Source: G021776435 sp046756245
GTDB taxonomy: Bacteria; Pseudomonadota; Alphaproteobacteria; Caulobacterales; Parvularculaceae
Assembly: GCA_046756245.1 (NCBI GenBank)
Contig: JBHHVZ010000005.1
Span: 1 to 58,887, forward strand
Direction of reading: 5' to 3'
DNA: 58,887 nucleotides
How positions within the stretch are numbered: position 1 is the first letter of the stretch; every line of letters begins with the position of its first letter. Below the pieces are notes generated by a model, which had not been told where the DNA came from, ran no database searches, and saw only the letters and a program-made list of their open reading frames with translations. Both the position numbers and the translations under genes were made by a program. This document shows positions 25,552 to 34,689 of the stretch, one piece after another.

Positions 25552-26802
25552 ATGGCGACGCCCCGCGATTACAGAGCCGATCTCGCTTTTCTCGACGGCA
25601 AGCGGACCGAAATGGTCGAGTGCCTGCGCGCCTGGTGCGCGATCAACTCGGGAAGCGGCAATCTTGAAGGTCTGGCGCTGATGCGCGCAGCCCTTGAGGA
25701 GGCGTTTGCAGGCCTCAGCGCCGAGGTGGAGACAGTGCCGGCCAGACCCCATTCGGTTGTAACGCCGGAAGGCGATGTGATCGAAAAGCCGGCCGGCGAC
25801 ATATTGCGCTTGGTCAAGCGTCCTCAGGCGCCGGTGCGGGTCCTGCTCGCCGGTCACATGGACACGGTCTTCCCGCCGGATCACCCGTTTCAGACTGACC
25901 GGTTTCTCGATGACGACACGTTGAACGCGCCGGGCGGGGCCGACATGAAGGGCGGACTTCTGGTCATGCTCTATGCGCTCAAAACAATCGAGCGCTCGGC
26001 GCTCGCCGAACGCATCGGCTACGAAGTGGTGATCAACGCCGACGAGGAGATCGCTTCGCTCGGGTCAGCCCATGTGCTGGAGGACGCTGCGCGGCGCGCG
26101 CAATTCGCCTGCGTCTACGAGCCGGCGCTGGCCGACGGAACGCTCGCCGGCGCGCGGAAAGGCAGCGGCAATTTCGCCGCCGTCTTTCATGGGAAAAGCG
26201 CGCATGCCGGGCGCGAGCATCATCTCGGACGCAACGCCCTCGTCGCCGCGGCCGACTTTATCGCGGGCGTCGACAAGCTGACCGGCGCGCGCGAGGGGCT
26301 GACCGTCAATGTCGCGCGCATCGACGGCGGCGGACCGAACAATGTCGTCCCCGACCGCGCCGTGGTTCGTTTCAATGCGCGGGTGGAGGCGGGTGAAGAC
26401 AGCCTCTGGTTTGAAGACCAAGCGCGCGCGCTGATTACGGCGATCAACGGGCGCGAGGGATATTCGGCCGAGCTTCATGGCGGCTTCGCCCGTCCGCCCA
26501 AACCGATGACGCCCAAGCTCAGGGCGTTTTTTGAAGCGCTGAGAGCGGCGGGCGGCGAACTCGGGATCGATATCGACTGGAAGCCGACCGGCGGGTGCTG
26601 CGACGGCAACAATATCGCATCCGCCGGCATCCCCGTGATCGACACGCTGGGCGCGCGCGGCGGCGCGATTCACAGCGCCAAGGAATTCGTCAAACTCGAC
26701 AGCCTGGTCGAACGGGCGAAACTTTCGGCGCTGTTGCTGTTGAAGATCGCCGGCGGCGACATTCCCAATCCGGGTCTCGATCCGGTTACGGAGAAAGAAT
26801 AA
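25552..26802 (+). CDS. M20 family metallohydrolase linked to the ast genes
   Basis: 416 residues. The M20 zinc sites are visible: AGHMDTVF (His/Asp), GGADMKGG (Asp), NADEEIASLG (catalytic Glu pair), YEPAL, and the C-terminal GGAIHSAKE (His). A lid domain sits between (about 185-300, KSAHAGREHHLGRNAL). It resembles glutamate carboxypeptidase/CPG2-type enzymes. Its stop overlaps the astA start (TAATG), so it is part of the arginine catabolism operon. AstE, the usual succinylglutamate desuccinylase of the M14-like type, is not seen, so this protein may do that last step; this is inference. Confidence 0.88.
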   Translation: MATPRDYRADLAFLDGKRTEMVECLRAWCAINSGSGNLEGLALMRAALEEAFAGLSAEVETVPARPHSVVTPEGDVIEKPAGDILRLVKRPQAPVRVLLAGHMDTVFPPDHPFQTDRFLDDDTLNAPGGADMKGGLLVMLYALKTIERSALAERIGYEVVINADEEIASLGSAHVLEDAARRAQFACVYEPALADGTLAGARKGSGNFAAVFHGKSAHAGREHHLGRNALVAAADFIAGVDKLTGAREGLTVNVARIDGGGPNNVVPDRAVVRFNARVEAGEDSLWFEDQARALITAINGREGYSAELHGGFARPPKPMTPKLRAFFEALRAAGGELGIDIDWKPTGGCCDGNNIASAGIPVIDTLGARGGAIHSAKEFVKLDSLVERAKLSALLLLKIAGGDIPNPGLDPVTEKE

Positions 26803-27812
26803 TGGGCATACCGTTCATACGCCCGGCGAGACGGGACGATTTCGACGCCATCTATGCATTGGCGCGCCAGTCGGGAGGCGGCATGACCAATCTGCCGGCC
26901 GATGAGAAAGCGTTGCGCGCGCGCATCGAAATCTCCTGCAAAAGTTTTGAAAAGAACGCGCAGGATCCGGGCGGCGAGATCTATATGCTCGTGCTTGAAA
27001 GCGACGGGCGCGTTATGGGCACGGCGGCCGTGTTCTCGGCGATCGGGCTCGACTCCGGATTCGTCAATTACAAGATCAACCGGACGTTTCACGCCTCGAA
27101 ACAGCTGAACAAGCGCATCGCCCGGCGTCTGCTGGTGCCGACCCATGACTTCACAGGCTGCGCCGAGGTCGGATCGCTGTTTCTGTCGCCGGATGCGCGG
27201 GGCGGCGGATTTGGCAAACTGCTTGCGCGTTCGCGCTATCTCTTTATCGCGCAGAACCGCAAGATGATCGCCGATCATGTCTGCGCGGAATTGCGGGGCT
27301 GGCGCGCGCCCGACGGCTCGCAGCCGTTCTGGGACGCGGTGGGCAAGCGGTTTTTCGACATGGATTTCGAGGAGGCCGATGTTCACAACGCCGCCAACGG
27401 CAACCAGTTCATCGCCGATCTGATGCCGCGTTATCCGATCTATGTGGTCTTGCTGCCGGAAGCCGCGCGAGAATGCCTCGGCAAGCCGCATGACACGGCG
27501 ATCCCGGCGTACAAAATGCTTCTCAGCGAAGGCTTCGAGTTCGATGATTATATCGACATTTTCGACGCCGGCCCGCTGGTTGACGTCAAGGTCGACAATA
27601 TCAAAACCGTTAAGAAAAGCCGTGTTCTGACGGCGAAGATCGGCGCCGGTCCGTTCGGGGAAACCATGCTGATGGCCGCCGGAGAGCGCGCCGCCTTCCG
27701 GGCTGTGCGCGACAAGGCGATAATTACAGGCGAAACGGTGGAAATGAGCGCGAACGCGGCCGCCGCGCTTAATGTGGCCGAAGGCGCTTCTATCCGGTGC
27801 GTGGCCGCGTGA
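26802..27812 (+). CDS. astA: Arginine N-succinyltransferase AstA
   Basis: 336 residues, normal for AstA. It transfers succinyl from succinyl-CoA to arginine, the first step of the AST pathway. The GNAT-like fold shows IRPARRDDFDAIYALARQSG at the N-terminus, GGGMTNLPADE, and the CoA-binding SLFLSPDARGGGFGKLLARS near residue 125. VDNIKTVKKSRV near the C-terminus is also family-typical. The start overlaps the upstream stop, with GGAGAAAG in front. astD follows 4 bases later. Confidence 0.95.
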   Translation: MGIPFIRPARRDDFDAIYALARQSGGGMTNLPADEKALRARIEISCKSFEKNAQDPGGEIYMLVLESDGRVMGTAAVFSAIGLDSGFVNYKINRTFHASKQLNKRIARRLLVPTHDFTGCAEVGSLFLSPDARGGGFGKLLARSRYLFIAQNRKMIADHVCAELRGWRAPDGSQPFWDAVGKRFFDMDFEEADVHNAANGNQFIADLMPRYPIYVVLLPEAARECLGKPHDTAIPAYKMLLSEGFEFDDYIDIFDAGPLVDVKVDNIKTVKKSRVLTAKIGAGPFGETMLMAAGERAAFRAVRDKAIITGETVEMSANAAAALNVAEGASIRCVAA

Positions 27813-27816
27813 GGAG

Positions 27817-29286
27817 ATGATGACCGACACAGTATTCATCAAGGGCGCCTGGCGCGGCGGGCGCGGCGCGGCGTTTTCCTCGATCGACCCGGCGACCGGC
27901 GCGACCGTTTTCGAAGGCCGGGCGGCGAACCGCGAAGATGTCGCTGAAGCGGTTCGCGCCGCATGCGAGGCGTTCCCGCGCTGGGCGCTGACCCCGCTTC
28001 GAAAACGCATCGAGGTTCTCGAACGCTTTCGCGATATCGTGCAACGCAATTCCAACGAACTTGCGCGTCTGATTTCCGAAGAAACCGGCAAGCCTTATTG
28101 GGAAACGAAAACTGAAGCGGCGTCCGTGGTCGGCAAGATCGATGTTTCGATTCATGCCTATCGCGAACGGACCGGCCGGAAATCGGTGAAAGTCGGCGCG
28201 AGCCGCAGCGTGCTGCGCCACAAGCCGCACGGGGTCATGGCGGTGCTGGGACCGTATAATTTTCCGGCGCATCTGCCGAACGGACATATCGTCCCCGCGC
28301 TTCTCGCCGGCAATACGGTGGTGTTCAAGCCGTCAGAGCTCGCGCCGCGGCCCGGCGCGTTTCTCATCAGGGCGCTGCACGCGGCGGGCGCGCCGCCGGG
28401 CGTCGTCAATCTCGTGCAGGGCGGGCGCGAGACCGGCGAAGCGCTCGCCGCCAATGACCGCATCGACGGGCTTCTTTTCACCGGCGCCGCCAAAACGGGA
28501 CTGGCGTTGCATAAAGCCTTCGCCGAAAAGCCGGAAAAGATTCTGGCGCTCGAACTCGGCGGCAACAATCCGCTTGTCTGGTGGGATACGGAGAATATCG
28601 AGGCGGCGGCCTACGCCGTCGTGCAGTCAGCCTTCATTTCATCGGGACAGCGCTGCACCTGCGCGCGGCGCCTGATCATCCCCGACGACAAGCGCGGCGA
28701 AGCGTACTTAAAGGCGCTCGACGAATTGACGGACCGCCTCATCATTGGCGCGCCCTTCGACGAGCCGCAGCCCTATATGGGGCCGGTGATTTCCGCGAAG
28801 GCGGCCGAGGCGCTCGAACGCGCCTTCGATTACCGCGTTGGGCAGGGCGGAAAAGCGATCCGCGCGCTTTCGGTGATGGACGAAGGTTCGGCCTTCGTGA
28901 CGCCCGGCATTGTCGACGTGACGAACGCCGACGCCATTCCCGACGAGGAGCATTTCGGGCCGATGCTGCAGGTTTACCGCGTTCCTAATTTCGACGAGGC
29001 GCTGGCGCGGGCGAACGCGACGAAGTTCGGCCTTTCCGCCGGCGTTCTGACCGACGACGAAAAGAAGTGGCGGGAGTTTCTGGCGCTCTCGCACGCCGGC
29101 GTCGTCAACTGGAACCGGCAGACGACGGGCGCAAGCTCAGCCGCGCCGTTCGGCGGCGTCGGCTGGTCCGGCAATCATCGCCCGAGCGCCTTTTACGCGG
29201 CCGATTACTGCGCCTTCCCGGTCGCCAGCATGGAAGGCGCGGCGCTTCTGGAAATGCCCGAGGGGCATGTGGGGGTGAAGGTCTAG
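27817..29286 (+). CDS. astD: Succinylglutamate semialdehyde dehydrogenase AstD
   Basis: 489 residues of the aldehyde dehydrogenase superfamily. NAD-binding and catalytic parts are LGPYNFPAHLPNGHIVPAL (near 147), LALELGGNNPLV (Glu, near 250) and SSGQRCTCARRLI (catalytic Cys, near 285); the last is distinctive for AstD. It oxidises succinylglutamate semialdehyde to succinylglutamate. Two adjacent ATGs (27817, 27820) follow GAGGAG. astC, the transaminase before this step, is not in the window; another aminotransferase elsewhere must serve. Confidence 0.94.
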   Translation: MMTDTVFIKGAWRGGRGAAFSSIDPATGATVFEGRAANREDVAEAVRAACEAFPRWALTPLRKRIEVLERFRDIVQRNSNELARLISEETGKPYWETKTEAASVVGKIDVSIHAYRERTGRKSVKVGASRSVLRHKPHGVMAVLGPYNFPAHLPNGHIVPALLAGNTVVFKPSELAPRPGAFLIRALHAAGAPPGVVNLVQGGRETGEALAANDRIDGLLFTGAAKTGLALHKAFAEKPEKILALELGGNNPLVWWDTENIEAAAYAVVQSAFISSGQRCTCARRLIIPDDKRGEAYLKALDELTDRLIIGAPFDEPQPYMGPVISAKAAEALERAFDYRVGQGGKAIRALSVMDEGSAFVTPGIVDVTNADAIPDEEHFGPMLQVYRVPNFDEALARANATKFGLSAGVLTDDEKKWREFLALSHAGVVNWNRQTTGASSAAPFGGVGWSGNHRPSAFYAADYCAFPVASMEGAALLEMPEGHVGVKV

Positions 29287-29579
29287 TGCGTGCAGTCGCC
29301 GTAATAGCAATTCGCGCGGCGGGATTAGCGCTGCTGCTAGGCGTGCTGTCGTGGTATTTTTCATATTCGACCGGTACGCTCGACATCTATCGCAACTGGT
29401 GGGTTTCCGTTGCGGTTGGGGCGCTTGTTGGATTGACGTTTGGGCTCGGCAGAATGAGCGGTTCGAAGAGGAGTACATTTCGCCTGATTGGCGTTGTGTT
29501 GCTCGCGGTGTGGACCGCAGTTCTCGCCTATCAATTCGTTGTTGCGCGTGTCAAATTCGGCGAACCGTTCAACTTTTGA
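29286..29579 (+). CDS. Small three-helix membrane protein in the ast operon
   Basis: 97 residues, not recognised. Membrane helices are near 3-24, 34-52 and 64-84. The GTG start shares one base with the astD stop (TAGTG), so it is probably co-translated. A longer open frame upstream is only the shadow of astD. It may be a small membrane partner, but no family or function can be named. Confidence 0.55.
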   Translation: MRAVAVIAIRAAGLALLLGVLSWYFSYSTGTLDIYRNWWVSVAVGALVGLTFGLGRMSGSKRSTFRLIGVVLLAVWTAVLAYQFVVARVKFGEPFNF

Positions 29580-29616
29580 TATTGTATTTGAAGCGACTAA
29601 GCTAAGTACACGGAAC

Positions 29617-29741
29617 AATTCCCTCTCCCCATCGGGGAAAGGGTTAGGGTGAGGGGGAAGAGGGGTTAGAATAGGAACTGCTGATCCATCTTCCCCCTCA
29701 TCCGGCGCTTCGCGCCACCTTCTCCCCGATGGGGCGAAGGA
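29617..29741. repeat. Large inverted repeat between ast genes
   Basis: Left part has CTCTCCCCATCGGGGAAAGG and GTGAGGGGGAAGA (to 29661); right part has TCTTCCCCCTCAT (from 29689) and CTTCTCCCCGATGGGG. The parts are complementary and form a long hairpin, with a small GGCGC-TTC-GCGCC side hairpin in the right arm. It is an intergenic palindrome of a type common in Alphaproteobacteria. It ends about 15 bases before astB and could reduce read-through from astD. Confidence 0.75.
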
Positions 29742-29755
29742 AGAAGAGGAGACGC

Positions 29756-31066
29756 ATGACAAACTTCCACGAATACAATTTCGACGGGCTTATCGGCCCC
29801 ACGCATAATTATGCGGGGCTTTCTTTTGGCAATGTCGCCTCGGCGACGAACAAGGGCGCAGCGTCGAACCCGCGCGCGGCGGCGCTGCAGGGGCTTTCCA
29901 AAATGCGCGCGCTTCTTGGGCTCGGCTGCGCGCAAGGCTTCCTGCCGCCGCTCGACCGCCCGCATCTCAGGAAGCTCCGCGCGCTCGGCTTTTCCGGAAG
30001 CAACCGGCAGGCGATCGAAAGTTGCGCCAAAATCGCGCCGGACCTTCTCGCCAATGTTTTTTCGGCCTCGGCGATGTGGACGGCGAACGCCGCCACCGTC
30101 GCCCCGTCGCCCGATACGCCCGACGGCAAGGTGCATTTCACGCCGGCCAATCTCGCCTGCAATTTTCACCGCGCCATCGAAGCCGACAAGACTGCGCGCG
30201 TTCTCAAGCACATTTTCGCCGACGCCAGACATTTCGCGCATCATTCGCCGCTGCCGGGCGGCGTGCATTTCGGCGACGAAGGCGCGGCCAATCACGGCCG
30301 CCTCGCAGCCGAGCATGGCGCCGAGGGCGTCCATCTTTTCGTCTACGGTGAAGACGGCGCGCGCTTTCCCGCCCGCCAGCGCCGTCGCGCCAGCGAAGCG
30401 GTCGCCCGCAATCACGGGCTGAAACCTGAAAAGACGATCTTTATTCAGCAGGCGATAGACGCGCTCGACGCCGGCGCCTTCCACAACGACGTTGTCGGCG
30501 TCGCCAATGGGCGGGTTCTGTTTCTGCACGAACAAAGCTTTGACGACCGCGACGCCGCTTACGCCGCCATTCGCGCCGCCGCGCCCTTTGTCGAGATTGT
30601 CGAGGCGCCGGCTGCCGCCGTGTCGCTCGAAGACGCCGTCAAATCCTATCTCTTCAACTCGCAGCTCGTTTCGCTCGAAGGCGGCGAGATAGCGCTCATC
30701 CTGCCGACCGAAACCGAGGAAAATCCCCGCACGAAGGCTTTCGTCGACGAGACTGTCGCCGCCAACAATCCGATCAACCGCGCCGTCTACCTCAATGTGC
30801 GCGAAAGCATGCGCAATGGCGGCGGGCCCGCCTGCCTGCGCCTGCGCGTCGTGCTGTCGGACAGCGAGGCGCGCGCCGCCAATCAGAATTTCCTGCTCGA
30901 CGAGACGAAAATTTCAATGCTCGAAGACTGGGTGAAAGCCCATTACCGCGACCGTCTGGCGCCGGACGATCTGCGCGACCCGGCGCTGATGGAGGAATGT
31001 TTTGCGGCGCTGGATGCGCTTACGGCGCTTCTCGGCATGGGCGCATTCTACGATTTCCAGCGCTGA
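29756..31066 (+). CDS. astB: N-succinylarginine dihydrolase AstB
   Basis: 436 residues. It hydrolyses succinylarginine to succinylornithine, CO2 and ammonia. The N-terminus has FDGLIGPTHNYAGLSFGNVA, the hallmark of AstB, and the guanidine-modifying fold shows HFGDEGAANHGRL near 175, FHNDVVGVANG near 245 and AVYLNVRESMRNGGGPACLR near 340 with a likely catalytic Cys near 365 in GGPACLRLRV. The ATG at 29756 follows AGAGGAG. Other ast genes lie upstream across a repeat. Confidence 0.95.
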   Translation: MTNFHEYNFDGLIGPTHNYAGLSFGNVASATNKGAASNPRAAALQGLSKMRALLGLGCAQGFLPPLDRPHLRKLRALGFSGSNRQAIESCAKIAPDLLANVFSASAMWTANAATVAPSPDTPDGKVHFTPANLACNFHRAIEADKTARVLKHIFADARHFAHHSPLPGGVHFGDEGAANHGRLAAEHGAEGVHLFVYGEDGARFPARQRRRASEAVARNHGLKPEKTIFIQQAIDALDAGAFHNDVVGVANGRVLFLHEQSFDDRDAAYAAIRAAAPFVEIVEAPAAAVSLEDAVKSYLFNSQLVSLEGGEIALILPTETEENPRTKAFVDETVAANNPINRAVYLNVRESMRNGGGPACLRLRVVLSDSEARAANQNFLLDETKISMLEDWVKAHYRDRLAPDDLRDPALMEECFAALDALTALLGMGAFYDFQR

Positions 31067-31086
31067 CGTTCGCCGAGATTCAAATC

Positions 31087-32802
31087 TTAATTTTTATCCT
31101 CGACAGGTTCGGTGGAATTCAAGAATTCACGCGCATGGTCGACGCGAAACGTATCGCCCGCATTGGCGTCGACCAGATCGACAGCGGCCCGGTAATATTT
31201 CGCCGCCGCCGCTCCATCGCCGAGCGTTTCTGCGGCCCGCCCGGCGCCCAGATAGGCGTTCAGGCGATGCGGCCTCATTTCCAAAAGCGCTTCAAATGCC
31301 GACAGCGCCGCTTCCGGCTCGTCCGCAGCAAGATGCATTGCGCCCAGCATTTCCGTCGCCGGCATGAGTTCGCGCGGCGAGCCCGCGCCGAAAGATTTTT
31401 CGGTTTGAGCGGCGTCTCGCAGAATCGAAAAGCCGCGGTCGCGATTTCCTTCCGTAAATTCAATCCACGCTTCCGCAGCCTGTTGCAGAACTTGCGTTTC
31501 GCGCGCCCAGTATCTGACAAGCGCGGTTTCAGCGTCAGGATCCAGCAGTTCTCGCGAGCGCGCGAGATCGTCGCGCGCCTGATCTAATCGACCGAGCCGC
31601 GCGGCCCCAAGCGCGCGCGCCGCATAAACATTGGCTTCATACCGATGAAAACGCTCGCCCCAGGGAAAACTCTCGGGCCGTTGAACGCCGAGCGCGACTG
31701 CATCGTCCCATCGATAGCGCTCAAGGGCGTAGCGCGCCGGCACTGACGTTATGTGATAGGTGAGATTGTCCATGTTGACGGTCGTGAACGGCGCCTGCAA
31801 CGCAAGGACCTTGTCTCGAATTTCCGCCGCCTTGCCGTCCTGTCCGCTTTGCAGATAGGCGTATGTCAGATAATCGAGCGCATGAAGATAATGCATGGTG
31901 ACGACGCCGGCGCTATCGCCAAGGCGTTTCGCCGCCGCCGCGGCGCGCCTATTCCACTGGATCGATTCATCCCAATAGCCGAGCAGCGTAAATATGTGAC
32001 TCGGCATATGCAGCGCATGCGGAACATCAGGAGCAACCTTTCCGTAATTGCGCGCAACTTCGACCGCGCGTTCGGCGAGTTCGGGGGAGTCATAGGCGTG
32101 AATAACGTAATGATGCCCGCCGGGATGATCGGGAATTTCTTTCAGTATTCCCTCCGCAATGGCGCCGGCTTCGAGAGCCACGCGGCGGGATTTGTCGGTC
32201 GGGTCGGCCGCCGCAAGATAGGCGAGGGCGTAAAACGCCGCCGCCTCCGGATCGTCTGGAAAAATCTCGTAAACCGAACGCCAAGCTTGGGCGAAGCTCG
32301 ACAGCCGATCGTCTTCGCTACGCAGCGCCGCATCGCGATAATACGCCCCGACAGCGTTTAAATAAGCGCGCTCGCGCGGCGTCATTCTTGCTTGCGTCAG
32401 CCCATCGGCGACAAGGGCCGCGCCGGCTGCGAACTGCTCGGACGTCGGCGTATCCGGCCACATCGGATGAATAAGCGTCATTGCGCGGCCCCAATAGCCG
32501 AGCGCGCATTCCGGATCGGCTTCAAGGGCCGCCGCAAACGCATTATCGGCATCGACATACATCATGTGATGAAGAAGCGCCAAAGCGCGCTGCAGGACTG
32601 GCTTTGCAGAATCGGCGCACGAAACAGGAAACTGGACGGTCCCTATATTTTCAGCGTAAATGTCTGATTTGTCAGAACCGGCGGAGTCGGCGACAGCGGC
32701 CGGTTTTGCGTTAATTCCGGCTCGTTCCTTCGCATTGTCGTCAGGACCGCCGCAAGCGGTCAAACATAAAATTCCCGCCGAAACCAAGAATTGAATCTTC
32801 AT
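31087..32802 (-). CDS. TPR-repeat lipoprotein, unknown role
   Basis: 571 residues. The lipobox LTAC gives Cys17. The rest is helical with tetratricopeptide-like repeats, for example YVDADNAFAAALEADPECAL near 95 and ALSAFEALLEMRPHRLNAYL near 510. A conserved-looking middle part has HHYVIHAYDSPELAERAV and HALHMPSHIFTLLGYW, rich in His. The ATG at 32802 follows GGGAGGAAGA; the open frame upstream is not needed. It is probably a periplasmic scaffold. It is convergent with astB, 20 bases away. Confidence 0.8.
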   Translation of the reverse strand: MKIQFLVSAGILCLTACGGPDDNAKERAGINAKPAAVADSAGSDKSDIYAENIGTVQFPVSCADSAKPVLQRALALLHHMMYVDADNAFAAALEADPECALGYWGRAMTLIHPMWPDTPTSEQFAAGAALVADGLTQARMTPRERAYLNAVGAYYRDAALRSEDDRLSSFAQAWRSVYEIFPDDPEAAAFYALAYLAAADPTDKSRRVALEAGAIAEGILKEIPDHPGGHHYVIHAYDSPELAERAVEVARNYGKVAPDVPHALHMPSHIFTLLGYWDESIQWNRRAAAAAKRLGDSAGVVTMHYLHALDYLTYAYLQSGQDGKAAEIRDKVLALQAPFTTVNMDNLTYHITSVPARYALERYRWDDAVALGVQRPESFPWGERFHRYEANVYAARALGAARLGRLDQARDDLARSRELLDPDAETALVRYWARETQVLQQAAEAWIEFTEGNRDRGFSILRDAAQTEKSFGAGSPRELMPATEMLGAMHLAADEPEAALSAFEALLEMRPHRLNAYLGAGRAAETLGDGAAAAKYYRAAVDLVDANAGDTFRVDHAREFLNSTEPVEDKN

Positions 32803-32857
32803 AACTCTTCCTCCCGTATTGAGTTCGAAGACTGAATGGTGATTTACGCGCGTGTCG

Positions 32858-33129
32858 CTAGGGTCCAAACTCAATTATCGCGTCGGCCGCGATGGAGGCG
32901 AAAATGGTTTGCCGGCAGGAGAAAAGCGAAGAGCGTATCGGGGAATACGGTCGAGCTTTTCGACGCACCGGCAAGCCATTTTCGTCCCACCCTTTCGGGC
33001 GCGCCCGTTTTCGTCCGTCCGGTTCGTCGCCGATCTTGCCCGCATTGCCGATACGCGCTGCAATCGACTCCTGCCGGACGGACGAAAACGGGGCGTCGCG
33101 GTCACGGGATAATTGAGTATGGACCCTAG
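32858..33129. mobile_element. MITE-like element with 22-bp terminal inverted repeats
   Basis: 272 bases between the two lipoprotein genes. The left end 32858-32879 begins CTAGGGTCCAAACTC and the right end 33108-33129 is its reverse complement with one mismatch in 22. The element has no transposase. Internal inverted pairs include CCGGCAGGA with TCCTGCCGG. CTAG at both ends may be the duplicated target site. The right CTAG contains the stop codon of the lipoprotein gene at 33126. This is most likely a non-autonomous transposon; the source insertion sequence family is not identified. Confidence 0.8.
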
Positions 33130-34148
33130 GCTCCTTCGAAATATGCTCCCAACGCAAACGGTTCGGCGAAATAACGCGCGCGCCAGTCAGGCCGGGCCTT
33201 TTCCAGCACCATCGCCTCGCCGGCGCCAAGGGGATAAAGTGCAGACCGCTTCCAGACTTTGAACCCTTGCTCGCGCGTCGCCTCGAGACTGTTGCGCATG
33301 GCGGCGCGCAAATTATCCGCATGCTCAGCGAAAACGCTGTTGTCGTCGCCAGCCGCGGCGGATATTGCGATTTCGGTCCAGCGCGCGACCCCTTCCTGCC
33401 AGAGCTGGAATTCAAAATAACGCCAGTCCGCATCAGAAACGGTCTCGCGCAAGGCGTTTCGCGCTTCAAAATAAACGCCAAACGCGACGTCAAACGCATC
33501 GGCGTCGCGAGCGTCAAGCGCAGTCTCAAGCGCTGTCGTCAACTGAGCAAACGCTTCGCCGGTTTCAGGCCTGTCGTAAGGGAAGGGGTAATTCAACATC
33601 CACATGCCGGTCTCGTCGCCATTGGCGAGGTCGAGCGCCGCAACGCCGTTGTAATAACCAGGCCGGCTCGTCTGCAACTGATGAAAATGCTCATGTAAAA
33701 GCGTGACCGTCCAGCCGAATGGCGTCTTGCCCGTCGCTTCCGGCGTTCCGACGACGATTGTCGAAACGCCGTCAACCGCCGGAAATGAAGCGAGCAAGCT
33801 AGGCTCGAACTCTCTCTCCCGCGTTTGAAGATCGCAGCCGGTGACCGGATCAGCCGGCAGAGGCGAAAAACCCTGCGCTGCGCTTCCGTGACAAAACAGC
33901 GTTTCACGTTCTTCTTCGACCAGCAACACGCCGAAAGGCGCGTCGGACCAGCCGGGCCAGATTGCGTCGCCGTATTGCGCGCCAATCTCATAGGCGCGCG
34001 CTATCAGCTTCGCCGGCGTTTCGGAGGGTTGCTGCGTACTCTGCGTCTCTTCCTGCTTTTGCGGTTCGTCGGGTTCGCCCGGCGCGCAGCCCGCAACCGT
34101 CAAGATTAGCGCCGAAACTGAAATCACAGCGGCGAATTGTTTCTGCAT
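33126..34148 (-). CDS. Lipoprotein with HEXXH metallopeptidase-like motif
   Basis: 340 residues. The lipobox is VAGC (Cys21), followed by a Gln/Glu-rich linker to residue 45. HEHFH at 152-156 (within TLLHEHFHQLQ) matches the zinc-binding HEXXH of metallopeptidases, and WQEGVARWTE about 110 residues later could supply a third ligand. Family not recognised beyond that. The ATG at 34148 follows GAGGGGCGAAAG. The stop codon lies in the end of a MITE-like element. It is 49 bases downstream of the lrp-type gene on the same strand. Confidence 0.72.
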   Translation of the reverse strand: MQKQFAAVISVSALILTVAGCAPGEPDEPQKQEETQSTQQPSETPAKLIARAYEIGAQYGDAIWPGWSDAPFGVLLVEEERETLFCHGSAAQGFSPLPADPVTGCDLQTREREFEPSLLASFPAVDGVSTIVVGTPEATGKTPFGWTVTLLHEHFHQLQTSRPGYYNGVAALDLANGDETGMWMLNYPFPYDRPETGEAFAQLTTALETALDARDADAFDVAFGVYFEARNALRETVSDADWRYFEFQLWQEGVARWTEIAISAAAGDDNSVFAEHADNLRAAMRNSLEATREQGFKVWKRSALYPLGAGEAMVLEKARPDWRARYFAEPFALGAYFEGA

Positions 34149-34196
34149 CTTTCGCCCCTCGGCTGCGTGCAGTTGAGAAAATTTCGATTCTGGCAA

Positions 34197-34676
34197 TCAC
34201 GCCCGCACTGGCGTCGCCGGCAGGGGAAGCGAGACTTTCCGCTCGACCTCGCGCAGGGTGAAGCTCGACTCCACCGTCGCAATATTCGGCATACGGAGGA
34301 TTGTCTCCGACAGGAAATTTTCATACGCCGCAAGGCTCGGAATGACGACCCGGATGAAATAGTCGAACTTGCCGGTGACGAGATAACACTCCATCACTTC
34401 GGGACGCTTTTTGATCGCGGCCTCGAATTCGCGCAGGGTATGGTCGTCTTCGCGTTCGAGCTTGACGAGAATAATCACCGTGACGTTGACGCCGAGCGCT
34501 TCGCGGTTCACTTCCGTATGGTAGCCGCGGATGACGCCTTCGGCTTCGAGCCGCCTTAATCGGCGCAAGCACGGAGTGGGCGACAGGCCGACCTTGTCGG
34601 CGAGGTCGGCGTTGGTGATGCGTGCATTTTCCTGTAAGTGCTTCAGGATCTTGTGGTCGATATGATCGAGCTTCAT
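34197..34676 (-). CDS. Lrp/AsnC family transcriptional regulator
   Basis: 159 residues. The N-terminal winged helix-turn-helix (residues 5-60) shows KILKHLQENARITNADLAD and LSPTPCLRRLRRLEAEGVI; the C-terminal RAM ligand domain (70-150) shows MECYLVTGKFDYFIRVV. Lrp proteins sense amino acids, usually leucine. It is divergent from a leucine dehydrogenase gene, the classic layout of a local regulator and its target (as with bkdR- or putR-type pairs), so it probably controls that gene and itself. Confidence 0.92.
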   Translation of the reverse strand: MKLDHIDHKILKHLQENARITNADLADKVGLSPTPCLRRLRRLEAEGVIRGYHTEVNREALGVNVTVIILVKLEREDDHTLREFEAAIKKRPEVMECYLVTGKFDYFIRVVIPSLAAYENFLSETILRMPNIATVESSFTLREVERKVSLPLPATPVRA

Positions 34677-34689
34677 GGGGTTCTTTCCT

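Noticed and set aside
32858..33529. 223-codon frame running through the MITE and the lipoprotein gene antisense frame
   Set aside because: It combines element sequence with a shifted frame of the metallopeptidase-like gene and has no domain.
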